The translations under genes and the position numbers were made by a program. A stretch of DNA of 64,000 nucleotides from Helicobacter pylori NQ4053 (GTDB lineage Bacteria; Campylobacterota; Campylobacteria; Campylobacterales; Helicobacteraceae): assembly GCF_000274605.1 (NCBI RefSeq), contig NZ_AKNV01000006.1, forward strand, positions 434,001-498,000, in the 5' to 3' direction. Below, one piece after another: positions 13,676 through 22,092 of this stretch; within the stretch, counting starts at the first letter, position 1; each line of letters begins with the position of its first letter. A model generated the notes under the pieces. That model was not told the origin of the DNA. It did not search any database and saw only the letters and a list, made by a program, of their open reading frames with translations.

Positions 13676-15987
13676 AATTTATCCATGATTTTTTGATTTT
13701 TGATAAGGGGCAAAAGAAATGCGCCCGGTTCCACCAATATTTTGCAATTAAAAAAACGCAAGAATTTATCCAAAGAAAAGAAGGGGGGATTATTTGGCAC
13801 ACGCAAGGCAGCGGTAAGAGCTTGACTATGGTGTGGTTCGCTCAATGGCTAAGAAGGAATATCCAACAAGCAAGGATTTTAATCGTTACGGATAGGAGGG
13901 AATTAGACGCTCAAATTCAAGGCGTGTTTGAAGGAATAGGCGAGTCTAATTATTATCGCACAGACAGCAAGAAGGATTTATTGAGCGTGCTGTTTGAAAA
14001 TAAGGAATTTTTGGTTGGAGCGCTTGTGCATAAATTTGATGACAACGACTTAGAAGACTTAAAAAAGCAACCTGTTTTAAAAGAATGGGTTGTTTTAGTG
14101 GATGAATGCCACAGAACCCAAAGCGCTAAATTGCATAAAGCCATGAAAAGCCTGCTCCCTAATGCGATTTTTATAGGCTTTAGCGGCACGCCTTTATTGA
14201 AACAAGATAAAAAGACAAGCCAGGAAGTGTTTGGGAATTATATCCACTGCTATAAATTTAATGAAGCCGTTAGCGATAGGGTGGTGCTAGATTTAAACTA
14301 TGAAGCCAGGAGCGTGGATCAATATGTCAGTAGCCCTGAAAAGCTAGACGAGTATTTTGAATTAAAAACCCAAAACTTGAATGAGGCGGCTAAAACAGAG
14401 CTTAAAAAGAAATGGGTTAATTTGCAAAAGGTTTTTTCCACTAAAGACAGATTGGCTCGTATTGTGCAAGATATTGTATTGGATATGGCAAAACTCCCAC
14501 GATTAAGGAATGGAAAGGGGAATGCCATGCTGGTGGCTGAAAGCGTGTATAACGCATGCCAGTATTTTGAACTCTTTTTAGAAACAGAATTAAAGGATAA
14601 GGTGGCTGTGATCACAAGCTATGAACCCAATATCGCTGATCTGAAAGATTGCGGGAGCAATGAGAGCGAAGAGAGTTATAAATACCGCACTTATTGCAAA
14701 ATGTTGCAAAACTTTTTTAATGAAAAAGATGGGAAAAAAGCCCTTAATCAAATTAAAGAGTTTGAAGAAAAAGTCAAAAAGCGTTTCATTAATGAGCCTG
14801 CTAGAATGAAGCTATTGATCGTGGTGGATAAGCTATTGACCGGTTTTGATGCGCCAAGCCTCACTTATTTATACATGGATAAGAAAATGCAAGATCATGG
14901 GCTTTTTCAAGCGGTGTGCAGGGTGAATAGATTAGATAGCGAAGATAAGGATTTTGGCTGTATCATAGACTATAAGGATTTGTTTGATAGCCTACAAGAA
15001 GCGCACAGCGATTACACCAATAAAGCGTTTGAAAACTATGAAAGAGAAGACATTCAAGGGTTTATCTCTGACAAATCCCAAAAGATTAAGAAAAGATTAG
15101 AAGAAACTAGAGATCAGTTAAAATCGCTTTGTGAAAGCGTGAAAGAGCCAAAAGATGAAATGGATTATATCGCTTATTTTTGTGGGAGCGATTTAGAAAA
15201 AAACACTCAAAAAAGGCGGTTGTTTTACCAGCTTGTTGGCGCGTTTTTAAGAATGTTTGTGGAATTGAATCATTTAGAAAAGCCCATTTATTCTAAAGAA
15301 GAAATGCAAAAAATCAAACAAGAAGCGGAATTTTATAGGCATTTACAAAAAGCGGTTGGCTTGAGTAGTGGGGATAGCGTGGATTTAAAAAGCTATAGCG
15401 AAGACATGCGCCGGATTTTAGACGCTTACATTAAAACCACGGATAGCAAGACGCTAATCAAAATAGAAGATCAAGGGCTGTGTGAAGTTTTAGCCCAAAT
15501 GAATATTAATGATTTTAATAAGGCGTTATCTCAAGTATTTAAAAATGAAAGCTCTATGGCAGAAAGTATCGCTAACAACACTAAAAAACGCATTATAGAA
15601 AAAGAAGCGAGCGATCCTAAGTATTACGAAAAATTATCTTCGCTTTTAAACGATTTGATTCTCCAGTTTAGGGAAAAGAAATTAACCTATTTAGAATACT
15701 TGCAACAAATCCACGACTTAGCCAAAAAAGTTATTAATAAAGAAAATAGAAATTACCCTAAAAAGATCAACACTAACGCTTTAAAAACCCTCTATGATAA
15801 TTTAGATGAAAATGAAGCCTTAGCCCTAGAAACAGACGCATGCATAAGGGATAATAAAAAAGATGGTTGGGTGGGGCATAATCAAAAAGAAAAAAACCTT
15901 AAAATCGCTTTAAGAAAAATCATAAACGATGAGGGTTTGTTAGAAAATGTTTTTAATTTAGCCAAACACATAGAGGAGTATCGCTAA
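13648..15987 (+). CDS. hsdR: Type I restriction endonuclease HsdR, helicase and C-terminal portion
   Basis: This 779-residue frame holds the superfamily-2 translocase: Walker A QGSGKSLTM, the DECH box in VDECHRTQ, FSGTPLL (motif III), and VDKLLTGFDAPSLTYLY with QAVCRVNR (motifs V-VI). A helical C-terminal part contacts HsdM. The first codons overlap the end of the nuclease frame, and no ribosome site precedes ATG 13648. It was therefore part of one protein of about 992 residues, reachable by a -1 shift at A AAA AAG. It is followed by a metallopeptidase-like gene whose ATG overlaps its stop by one base. Confidence 0.87.
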   Translation: MLFKKERFLEFIHDFLIFDKGQKKCARFHQYFAIKKTQEFIQRKEGGIIWHTQGSGKSLTMVWFAQWLRRNIQQARILIVTDRRELDAQIQGVFEGIGESNYYRTDSKKDLLSVLFENKEFLVGALVHKFDDNDLEDLKKQPVLKEWVVLVDECHRTQSAKLHKAMKSLLPNAIFIGFSGTPLLKQDKKTSQEVFGNYIHCYKFNEAVSDRVVLDLNYEARSVDQYVSSPEKLDEYFELKTQNLNEAAKTELKKKWVNLQKVFSTKDRLARIVQDIVLDMAKLPRLRNGKGNAMLVAESVYNACQYFELFLETELKDKVAVITSYEPNIADLKDCGSNESEESYKYRTYCKMLQNFFNEKDGKKALNQIKEFEEKVKKRFINEPARMKLLIVVDKLLTGFDAPSLTYLYMDKKMQDHGLFQAVCRVNRLDSEDKDFGCIIDYKDLFDSLQEAHSDYTNKAFENYEREDIQGFISDKSQKIKKRLEETRDQLKSLCESVKEPKDEMDYIAYFCGSDLEKNTQKRRLFYQLVGAFLRMFVELNHLEKPIYSKEEMQKIKQEAEFYRHLQKAVGLSSGDSVDLKSYSEDMRRILDAYIKTTDSKTLIKIEDQGLCEVLAQMNINDFNKALSQVFKNESSMAESIANNTKKRIIEKEASDPKYYEKLSSLLNDLILQFREKKLTYLEYLQQIHDLAKKVINKENRNYPKKINTNALKTLYDNLDENEALALETDACIRDNKKDGWVGHNQKEKNLKIALRKIINDEGLLENVFNLAKHIEEYR

Positions 15988-16694
15988 TGAACGCTTATTG
16001 TTTGACTTTAAATAATACCAACATCGCTATAGAAAAAAAGGATATTAAGCATTTACACATTAGCGTTTGCCCGCCTGATGGCTCTGTGCGTGTGTCTTGC
16101 CCCCTAGCTTTAAACGATGAGAGCCTTAGGCTTTCTTTGATTAAAAGACTCCCTTGGATAAAAGAACAGCAACAAAATTTTTTAAACCAAAACAGACAGA
16201 GCCAAAGAGGAATGCTAGAGAGAGAAAGCCATTATCTTTTTGGGAAACGCTATTTATTAAAGATTGAACACACCATAAAAAAACACTTCGTCCTCCAAAG
16301 CCCTAAATATTTAATCTTGCATGTCCATCAAAAGACAAGCTTAGAAAACCGCTTAAAAGTGTTAGAAAACTATTACAGACAAGTTTTAAGAGAAAAAATA
16401 CAAACCTATATCAACCAATACGAAAAGATTTTAAACGAGAGCATACAGAGCTTTAAAATCCAAAAAATGAAACGGATATGGGGGAGTTGTAATATTGCTA
16501 AACGCACCCTGCTTTTTAACTTGGAATTGGCTAAAGCACCTAGAAAGGGCATTGAATATGTGGTTGTGCATGAATTATTGCATTTCAAAGCACGCCACCA
16601 CAACGAATACTTTAGGGATTTGCTGAGTTTGTATTTGCCTAATTGGCAAAGGGCTAAGGCCAGCCTCAAAGAAACTTATTTGGAATATTCTTAA
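15987..16694 (+). CDS. YgjP/SprT-like zinc metallopeptidase domain protein (DUF45)
   Basis: A 235-residue protein of the YgjP family (DUF45), commonly found next to hsdR in type I restriction loci. The signature is near residue 190: VVVHELLHFKARHHNEYF, with HExxH followed by a further His (HELLH...HH), the zinc site of WLM/SprT-type peptidases. WGSCN upstream is also conserved. The substrate is unknown. Start and stop overlap (TAATG) with hsdR, so it is translationally coupled and probably part of the restriction operon. Confidence 0.83.
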   Translation: MNAYCLTLNNTNIAIEKKDIKHLHISVCPPDGSVRVSCPLALNDESLRLSLIKRLPWIKEQQQNFLNQNRQSQRGMLERESHYLFGKRYLLKIEHTIKKHFVLQSPKYLILHVHQKTSLENRLKVLENYYRQVLREKIQTYINQYEKILNESIQSFKIQKMKRIWGSCNIAKRTLLFNLELAKAPRKGIEYVVVHELLHFKARHHNEYFRDLLSLYLPNWQRAKASLKETYLEYS

Positions 16695-16781
16695 ATAAAC
16701 TCCATCATCTCAATGAAACCGCTAAGCGGCTGATTTGAGCGGCTCATCATCGCTCAACAATCCCCCTCCTTTTTAAAGCCT

Positions 16782-19307
16782 TTAGAAAGTGTAGTTCAAA
16801 TACGCTGTAACCGATCTTCCAGGCGCGGGTTGCAAGCCTGCAGGGCTAGAGCCAATCCCTGTAAAATAATACTTCATGTTGAAGATGTTGTTGATTTGCA
16901 AGCTTCCTGTAACTCTGTGTCGTCCGTTTTCCCAAAAAATTTGGCTCACTTGGATATTCCACACCCAATACCAAGGCAAGAGCCCTTCATGCTGGGTCAT
17001 ACACCAAGCTTCGCATTGATAGCCGCTATTAAGAACGCTTTCATAGTTGTTCCCCCCACTATAATATTGCATCCCATAATAGCCTCCTGCTGCGCTGTTG
17101 CTAATCCCACTATAAGCACGGCTATAAAAATAGCTAGAAATACCAATGGTGGTTTTACGCCAATTGTAACGAGCGTCAAGAATGAACTGGAAAGGGCTTA
17201 CAAAAGGGAAATGCTTGTTATAGCTAGTCCCTTTTAGCACATCCCCGTTCAAGTCTGTTAAAGGGCCATGGCTGGTTACACGAGTGTCAATGTAGTTGAA
17301 AGCGGCATGGAATTGCAACCCTCTAATAGGCCTGTAATACAATTCCAGCTCCACGCCTTGAGAATAGCCATTAATGGGGCGCACATTACCTTTCATGGGG
17401 CCGCTTGTATAGACTGAATACTGCCCGGTGGCAAAATCGCGTGCCCAAATCCTAAAGTAGTCCGCATTGAAGCTGAATTTATCTTTATAGGTGTAGCGTG
17501 CTCCTGCTTCCACCGTGTCAAAGTGTTGGGTGAAATACTCCGCTCCTCCATAGCTCAAAACGTCTAATTGAGGCGGGACGAAAGAGCGTTGGTAGTTGAA
17601 GTAGGTAAGCACATTGTGATCGCCTTGCACAGGGATAAAGCCAATGTTGGTTGAGGGCATCCAATTGTTCATGTGCTTGATTTTTCTTAAATCCTTCTCA
17701 GGGATTTGCGCCCAATTAGCCGCATTTTCGTTGTTGTATTGCACAAAAGCGTAGCGCAAACCAGGCACGATGAAAAAGCGCCCGTCCCAAGCTTCAATGC
17801 GATCGCTCAAATAAACTGCTGTGTAATTGTTGCGCCAGTTATTCCAGTTTCTATAAACGCCATGCTTGATGTGGGGTTTCCAACCGCTCATCACATTAGG
17901 ACCCTCACACAAGAATCCTGACCCCTCACCGCTCGTTTTGGTGGCGCATTCATTGGTGTTTAAGTATTGGCGCTGTAAAAAGGTGGTGGTCATGAAACGC
18001 AAGCCCATGATAAAGGTTTGCTTGACTTTCCCGGTATTGACGATCAGATTCACTTTAGGTTCAAAAGCGTTGTTAATGGAGCGCACAGGGTTTTCTACCT
18101 CCGCCCAGCCATTGTAGTTAGTGGCATAATAAGGCACAGCCAAGTTATACCCTGCCGGAAGTCCCGCCGCCCTGCATGCCGCTTCGCTAAAACAAGTAAC
18201 CATGTTAGCGCTATTGTAGCTAGAGCTCACTTGAAAGTCCCTAGTCATCAACTGCCCATAGTAGGTGAAGCTAAAAGTCCCGCCCACTCTGTCTAAATCC
18301 CCGAAGCGGTTTTCATACACAGCCCCAAAGCGTTGTGAACGCCCGCCTTTTTGGTTTAAGGGGCGCAAATTAGCGAAGCGGTTTATTTTGTAATCTTGCT
18401 CGCTGAGCGATCCCGGTTGGGCGATAGCAAAATCGTAGTATTGGTAATAGGCTTTAATCCCATTGCTTTCATTGATGTCATAGACCCCATCCAGCCAATA
18501 GTTTGAAATACTAGAGGGGCTATTGTCCCTAAAGCCTTGGCCTCTAACCCAGTTAGCTTGCGCTTGGATACCCACATGCTTATTGATCATCCCTCCGCTC
18601 CTCACATAAGTGTTATAGAGGAGGTTGTTGCCTAAAGACTTGATGAAAGAAGGATCGCCGGTTTTATCAGGGGGAGCGGCAAAACCGGCGTTTCTAGCCT
18701 TAGCCCAATAAGTGATCCTTTCAGCCGCTTGGTTTTCCCATTGAGTAGGAATGGGCTTAGTGATGATATTGACAATACCCCCATAAGTGTTAGGCCCATA
18801 CTGCACGCTGCCTCCACCTTTAATCACATCAATGCGATCAATGGCTTGAAAGGTAACGGGGAAAATGTCTAGCTCAATGTGGGCGTAGGGGGCCATATAA
18901 ACAGGAATACCATTAACTAACATCAGCGTCGCATCGCTATGCCCTGAACCCCCCGCTCCAAAGCCACGGATTTGGATAGTAGGCATAGCCCCTACGCCTG
19001 TGGCATTCCTAATTTGCAGACCGGGGACATTCTGTAAAGCTTCTTCAATGCTTTGGTTAGCTTGTTGGGTGAGCGCTTTGTTAGAGATCACCGTGCGGCT
19101 TCCTGTGTATTTTTTCACTTCTTCATCTTGCCAACTCTTAGGCGCGGTAATCCCGCTATAACCCAAATTGACCTGCCCAGAATAATCAGATTTATCCTTT
19201 TTCCCGGCAGTAGAAACCTTGCCCAAAGTGTAGTCTTTATCCTTAGCGAACAAAGACTCTTGGCAAATCAAGCTGGCAGTTAAAGCCAACAGAACTTTTT
19301 TGTGCAA
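16782..19307 (-). CDS. fecA3: TonB-dependent outer-membrane receptor FecA3
   Basis: An 841-residue outer-membrane receptor with a signal peptide (about 21 residues). Its plug domain has motifs NVPGLQIRNATG, IQIRGFG and IDRIDVIKGGGSVQYG (about 90-165), followed by a 22-strand barrel ending in the aromatic YLNYTF. FecA3 in H. pylori is repressed by NikR and linked to nickel uptake with TonB/ExbB/ExbD energy, though it was named for ferric citrate. The start is TTG 19307: AAGGAG lies six bases upstream and no nearby ATG fits. HP1400 order is kept with rocF. Confidence 0.9.
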   Translation of the reverse strand: MHKKVLLALTASLICQESLFAKDKDYTLGKVSTAGKKDKSDYSGQVNLGYSGITAPKSWQDEEVKKYTGSRTVISNKALTQQANQSIEEALQNVPGLQIRNATGVGAMPTIQIRGFGAGGSGHSDATLMLVNGIPVYMAPYAHIELDIFPVTFQAIDRIDVIKGGGSVQYGPNTYGGIVNIITKPIPTQWENQAAERITYWAKARNAGFAAPPDKTGDPSFIKSLGNNLLYNTYVRSGGMINKHVGIQAQANWVRGQGFRDNSPSSISNYWLDGVYDINESNGIKAYYQYYDFAIAQPGSLSEQDYKINRFANLRPLNQKGGRSQRFGAVYENRFGDLDRVGGTFSFTYYGQLMTRDFQVSSSYNSANMVTCFSEAACRAAGLPAGYNLAVPYYATNYNGWAEVENPVRSINNAFEPKVNLIVNTGKVKQTFIMGLRFMTTTFLQRQYLNTNECATKTSGEGSGFLCEGPNVMSGWKPHIKHGVYRNWNNWRNNYTAVYLSDRIEAWDGRFFIVPGLRYAFVQYNNENAANWAQIPEKDLRKIKHMNNWMPSTNIGFIPVQGDHNVLTYFNYQRSFVPPQLDVLSYGGAEYFTQHFDTVEAGARYTYKDKFSFNADYFRIWARDFATGQYSVYTSGPMKGNVRPINGYSQGVELELYYRPIRGLQFHAAFNYIDTRVTSHGPLTDLNGDVLKGTSYNKHFPFVSPFQFILDARYNWRKTTIGISSYFYSRAYSGISNSAAGGYYGMQYYSGGNNYESVLNSGYQCEAWCMTQHEGLLPWYWVWNIQVSQIFWENGRHRVTGSLQINNIFNMKYYFTGIGSSPAGLQPAPGRSVTAYLNYTF

Positions 19308-19361
19308 CGCAAACTCCTTGTATTTTGAGAGATTAAAATGCTAAATTATTTAAGTTTTTTG

Positions 19362-19367
19362 AGTATA
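19362..19367 (-). promoter_or_regulatory. Predicted -10 of fecA3
   Basis: TATACT on the minus strand would start transcription near 19355, about 48 bases before the TTG start codon. No better hexamer is seen closer to the gene. Confidence 0.45.
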
Positions 19368-19396
19368 GTTACGCAAACGCCAATAGCAGTCGTAGG

Positions 19397-19421
19397 TAAT
19401 AAAAACTAAAAAAACTTAATA
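19397..19421. promoter_or_regulatory. Candidate NikR operator of fecA3
   Basis: TAATA at 19397-19401 and TAATA at 19417-19421 are separated by exactly 15 bases. This fits the TRWYA-N15-TRWYA pattern reported for H. pylori NikR sites. The centre lies about 54 bases upstream of the predicted fecA3 start. The pattern is loose in A/T-rich DNA, so this is a candidate. The rest of the 349-base fecA3-rocF gap is A/T-rich, with a T9 run at 19476-19484 and a tandem GATTTTGCT pair near 19485, and no gene. Confidence 0.42.
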
Positions 19422-19656
19422 ACATGCAGGATTTTATGATAAAATTCTTAAATTTTTATTAATCCTATGAAAATCTTTTTTTTTGATTTTGCTGATTTTG
19501 CTCAATCTCTAGTAAAAAATACCCATTTTTGACACACAGATAGCTTGCATGCGTTCTCAAAACGCACAAGACATTTTTTGACGCTCAAAGCGGTTTAATT
19601 TTCCATCTAAACACTGCCCCTTTTTTCAATTTTTTATCGTTTGGTTTGAAAAGCGA

Positions 19657-20625
19657 TCAGCGACTCATTGTAAAAGATCGCTCCTTGTCTTTAATTTTAC
19701 AGCGATTGATGATGAGATCCAAGATTTCTAAAACCTGCTTTTCTTCTTCATCGGTGTGTTTAGCGCTCACCGTGGGGTTGTATTCGGTTACCTCAAGCGC
19801 TTTTAATCGGTCTTTAAAACTTTCTAAAAGCAAGCCCAGTAATTGCTTTAATTCATCAAAACTCAGCCCGTTATTTTCACGCACGCCGGTAGAAGTGAAA
19901 AGCTTGCCATCCATAATGTCTAAATCCAAGCTAAGGTAAATAATATCCACCGCTTTTAACAATTCTTTAGTTTTTTGAACCACTTCTTGCATGTTTTCTC
20001 TTATCGCGCCCACGCTAAATAAAGGGATTTGCAATTCCTTAATCACATCTCTTTCGCTCTGTTCTGTGCTTCTTACCCCAAAATACACCAAACATTTAGG
20101 ATCAATTTCTAACCCTCCCTTTTCTAACCCCAAAGAGCAAAGCTTTTGCCATGCCTTTTCTTCGCTCTCGCTCATGCGATTAACCCCGCTACGGACACGA
20201 TTTAAAACCATGCCTAAAGGCATGCCGTGAATGTGCTTTGTATCGCTGTCATAAGCCGTATGAATATCCGCATGCGCGTCTAAATACAAAATCCCTATTT
20301 TTTTGTCTTTATGAACGCTCCTAAAGGCTTGGAAAATCCCAAACATGTTCGCATGCTCTGAGCTTAAAATCAAAGGGAATTCTTTTTTCTCAAACACTTC
20401 TTTCATGCAAGGGATCAGATTTTCTTTACAAAAAAGGTAGTAATCTTCAAAATTATTAGCGTATCTAAACTCTTTATAAAGCACGCACCGCTCTTGAGTG
20501 ATCGTTTGCATGCCTTTAATCACATCGCCATGCGTTTCGCTCAAAGCTTCTCTCAAACGCCTAACCCCTTTATCGGTGCCTCTTTTTGACGCTCCTAATT
20601 CCGCTTCTAATCCTACTAAAATCAT
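19657..20625 (-). CDS. rocF: Arginase
   Basis: RocF splits arginine to ornithine and urea, feeding urease and lowering arginine available for host nitric oxide. The 322-residue product carries the dinuclear metal ligands in DAHAD (116-120) and DLDIMD (234-239). The first ligand region reads SEHANMFG (89-96) in place of the usual GGDHS. It also contains the H. pylori-type 13-residue insert ESEEKAWQKLCSL at 153-165, known to be needed for activity in this unusual cobalt-preferring arginase. A minus-strand TAGAAT (forward 20661-20666) is a likely -10. Confidence 0.96.
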   Translation of the reverse strand: MILVGLEAELGASKRGTDKGVRRLREALSETHGDVIKGMQTITQERCVLYKEFRYANNFEDYYLFCKENLIPCMKEVFEKKEFPLILSSEHANMFGIFQAFRSVHKDKKIGILYLDAHADIHTAYDSDTKHIHGMPLGMVLNRVRSGVNRMSESEEKAWQKLCSLGLEKGGLEIDPKCLVYFGVRSTEQSERDVIKELQIPLFSVGAIRENMQEVVQKTKELLKAVDIIYLSLDLDIMDGKLFTSTGVRENNGLSFDELKQLLGLLLESFKDRLKALEVTEYNPTVSAKHTDEEEKQVLEILDLIINRCKIKDKERSFTMSR

Positions 20626-20790
20626 TTTATAACTCCTTTAAATCCCCACTCATATTTTTTATTCTAAACTAAAATCAACAATCAATTATTAATAAGCAAA
20701 TGGATAATAAATAGAACAATTTCATTGTGTAAAAGAGTAAGACTATTTAGCTTTTTAAAAGAAAGATACCCAATCGTTTAATGGAGTGAG

Positions 20791-20796
20791 TATAAT
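20791..20796 (+). promoter_or_regulatory. Predicted -10 of ald
   Basis: TATAAT gives a leader of about 26 bases with AAAGGA six bases before ATG 20829. Confidence 0.55.
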
Positions 20797-20828
20797 CATA
20801 ACTGACACTACTATATTAAAGGATTAAC

Positions 20829-21971
20829 ATGACTATTGGGCTAGTTAAAGAAAGCATGGATTTAGAATCACGAGTGGCTTTGGTGCCTGATGATGTGGTG
20901 CTAATCGTTCAAAAGGGCGTGGAGGTTTTGGTGGAAAATAATGCCGGCGCTAATAGCGGTTATAGTAACGAAGCGTATGAAAGCGTGGGGGCTAAAATCG
21001 TGGATTCTAAAACGGCGTGGGGGCAGGATTTGGTGGTCAAATGCAAAGAGCCTTTAGAGCATGAATACCCTTTGTTGAAAGAAAAAGCCACGCTGTTTAG
21101 TTATTTGGATCTAGCGTATCAAAAAAGCTTGTGCGAAATGTTTATAGATAAAAAAATCACTTCTATTTGCACTGAAACCATTGCCGGGCCTAAAAACGAC
21201 TACCCTATTTTAGCACCTATGAGCGTGGTGGCTGGGAGGTTGGCCGCGCATTTAGTCCAGCATTATTTATTGGCTTTAGAGCATGTTAAGGGGTTTATGG
21301 GTAAGGGGGTCATGCTTGGGGGTTTATCGGGCGCGCAAAGGGCTAAAATCGTTGTGGTTGGGGGCGGTGTGGTTGGCATGGAGAGCGCGAAAGTCTTAAG
21401 CCAAATGGGGGCTAAAGTAACGATTTTAGAATTAGACTACGCTAAATTACAAAACCACCCCTATTACCATTTGTATGATTTAGAAGTTTTAAGCGTGAAT
21501 GAAGCCAATATTATTCAAGCCTTAAATGGGGCGGTGGGGCTAGTGGGAGCGGTGCTGGTTACAGCGAGCCAAACCCCTAAAGTGATCTTAAGAAGGCATT
21601 TAAAATACATGCAAAAACAAGGGGTAGTCATTGATGTGGCTTGCGATTTAGGGGGGTGCATAGAGACCATACACCAGACAAGCCATTCTAACCCGGTGTA
21701 TGTGGAAGAGGATTTGTTGCATTATGGCGTGCCGAACATGCCAGGGATTGCCGCTAAAACGAGCTCTACGGCTTATAGCCATGCGAGCGTGCCGTATTTG
21801 TTGTATTATTTAGAGCATGGCTTGAAGGGTTTTTTAACAGCCAACACTAAAATCGTGGCGAACACGCTTGGAGGCTTGAGCGCTTATAACGGCTATATCA
21901 CCCAAGAAGGCATCGCTAAAGCTTTCAATCTAGCGTTCAAATCGCCTTTAGAGGTTTTAAAGGAGCTTTAA
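20829..21971 (+). CDS. ald: Alanine dehydrogenase
   Basis: Oxidises L-alanine to pyruvate and ammonia with NAD+. The 380-residue length is normal. The N-terminal catalytic domain has KEP in VVKCKEPLEHEY and the ITSICTETI strand. The NAD-binding Rossmann loop VVGGGVVGMESAK lies near 178-190, and the C-terminal part has PNMPGIAAKTSSTAY, matching the conserved PGAVPRTST region. A small hairpin (GCATGG/CCATGC, 21991-22009) follows the stop but lacks a T-run, so it is a weak terminator at best. Confidence 0.93.
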   Translation: MTIGLVKESMDLESRVALVPDDVVLIVQKGVEVLVENNAGANSGYSNEAYESVGAKIVDSKTAWGQDLVVKCKEPLEHEYPLLKEKATLFSYLDLAYQKSLCEMFIDKKITSICTETIAGPKNDYPILAPMSVVAGRLAAHLVQHYLLALEHVKGFMGKGVMLGGLSGAQRAKIVVVGGGVVGMESAKVLSQMGAKVTILELDYAKLQNHPYYHLYDLEVLSVNEANIIQALNGAVGLVGAVLVTASQTPKVILRRHLKYMQKQGVVIDVACDLGGCIETIHQTSHSNPVYVEEDLLHYGVPNMPGIAAKTSSTAYSHASVPYLLYYLEHGLKGFLTANTKIVANTLGGLSAYNGYITQEGIAKAFNLAFKSPLEVLKEL

Positions 21972-22032
21972 AAATAAGCTTTAAAAAAGAGCATGGCGAT
22001 AAACCATGCATCTTCATGCGTAGAAATATTTC

Positions 22033-22065
22033 AAAAAAAAAAAAAACACTTTTTAATGTTATAAT
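22033..22065 (+). promoter_or_regulatory. Promoter with a 14-A tract upstream of the DUF262 gene
   Basis: A run of 14 A residues (22033-22046) is followed after 13 bases by TATAAT (22060-22065). Transcription would start near 22072, about 21 bases before ATG 22093. The tract occupies the -35/upstream region, so a change in its length alters promoter spacing, as known for poly-T tracts at H. pylori adhesin promoters. Confidence 0.6.
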
Positions 22066-22092
22066 CTACCCTAAATCATACAAGGGGTTTTT

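Noticed and set aside
16719-16729. Hairpin CCGC-TAA-GCGG after the YgjP-like gene as a terminator
   Set aside because: The stem is four bases with no T-run on either side.
16830-18817. Several frames inside fecA3 on both strands
   Set aside because: All overlap a long intact receptor gene with clear family motifs; none has a ribosome site or family pattern.
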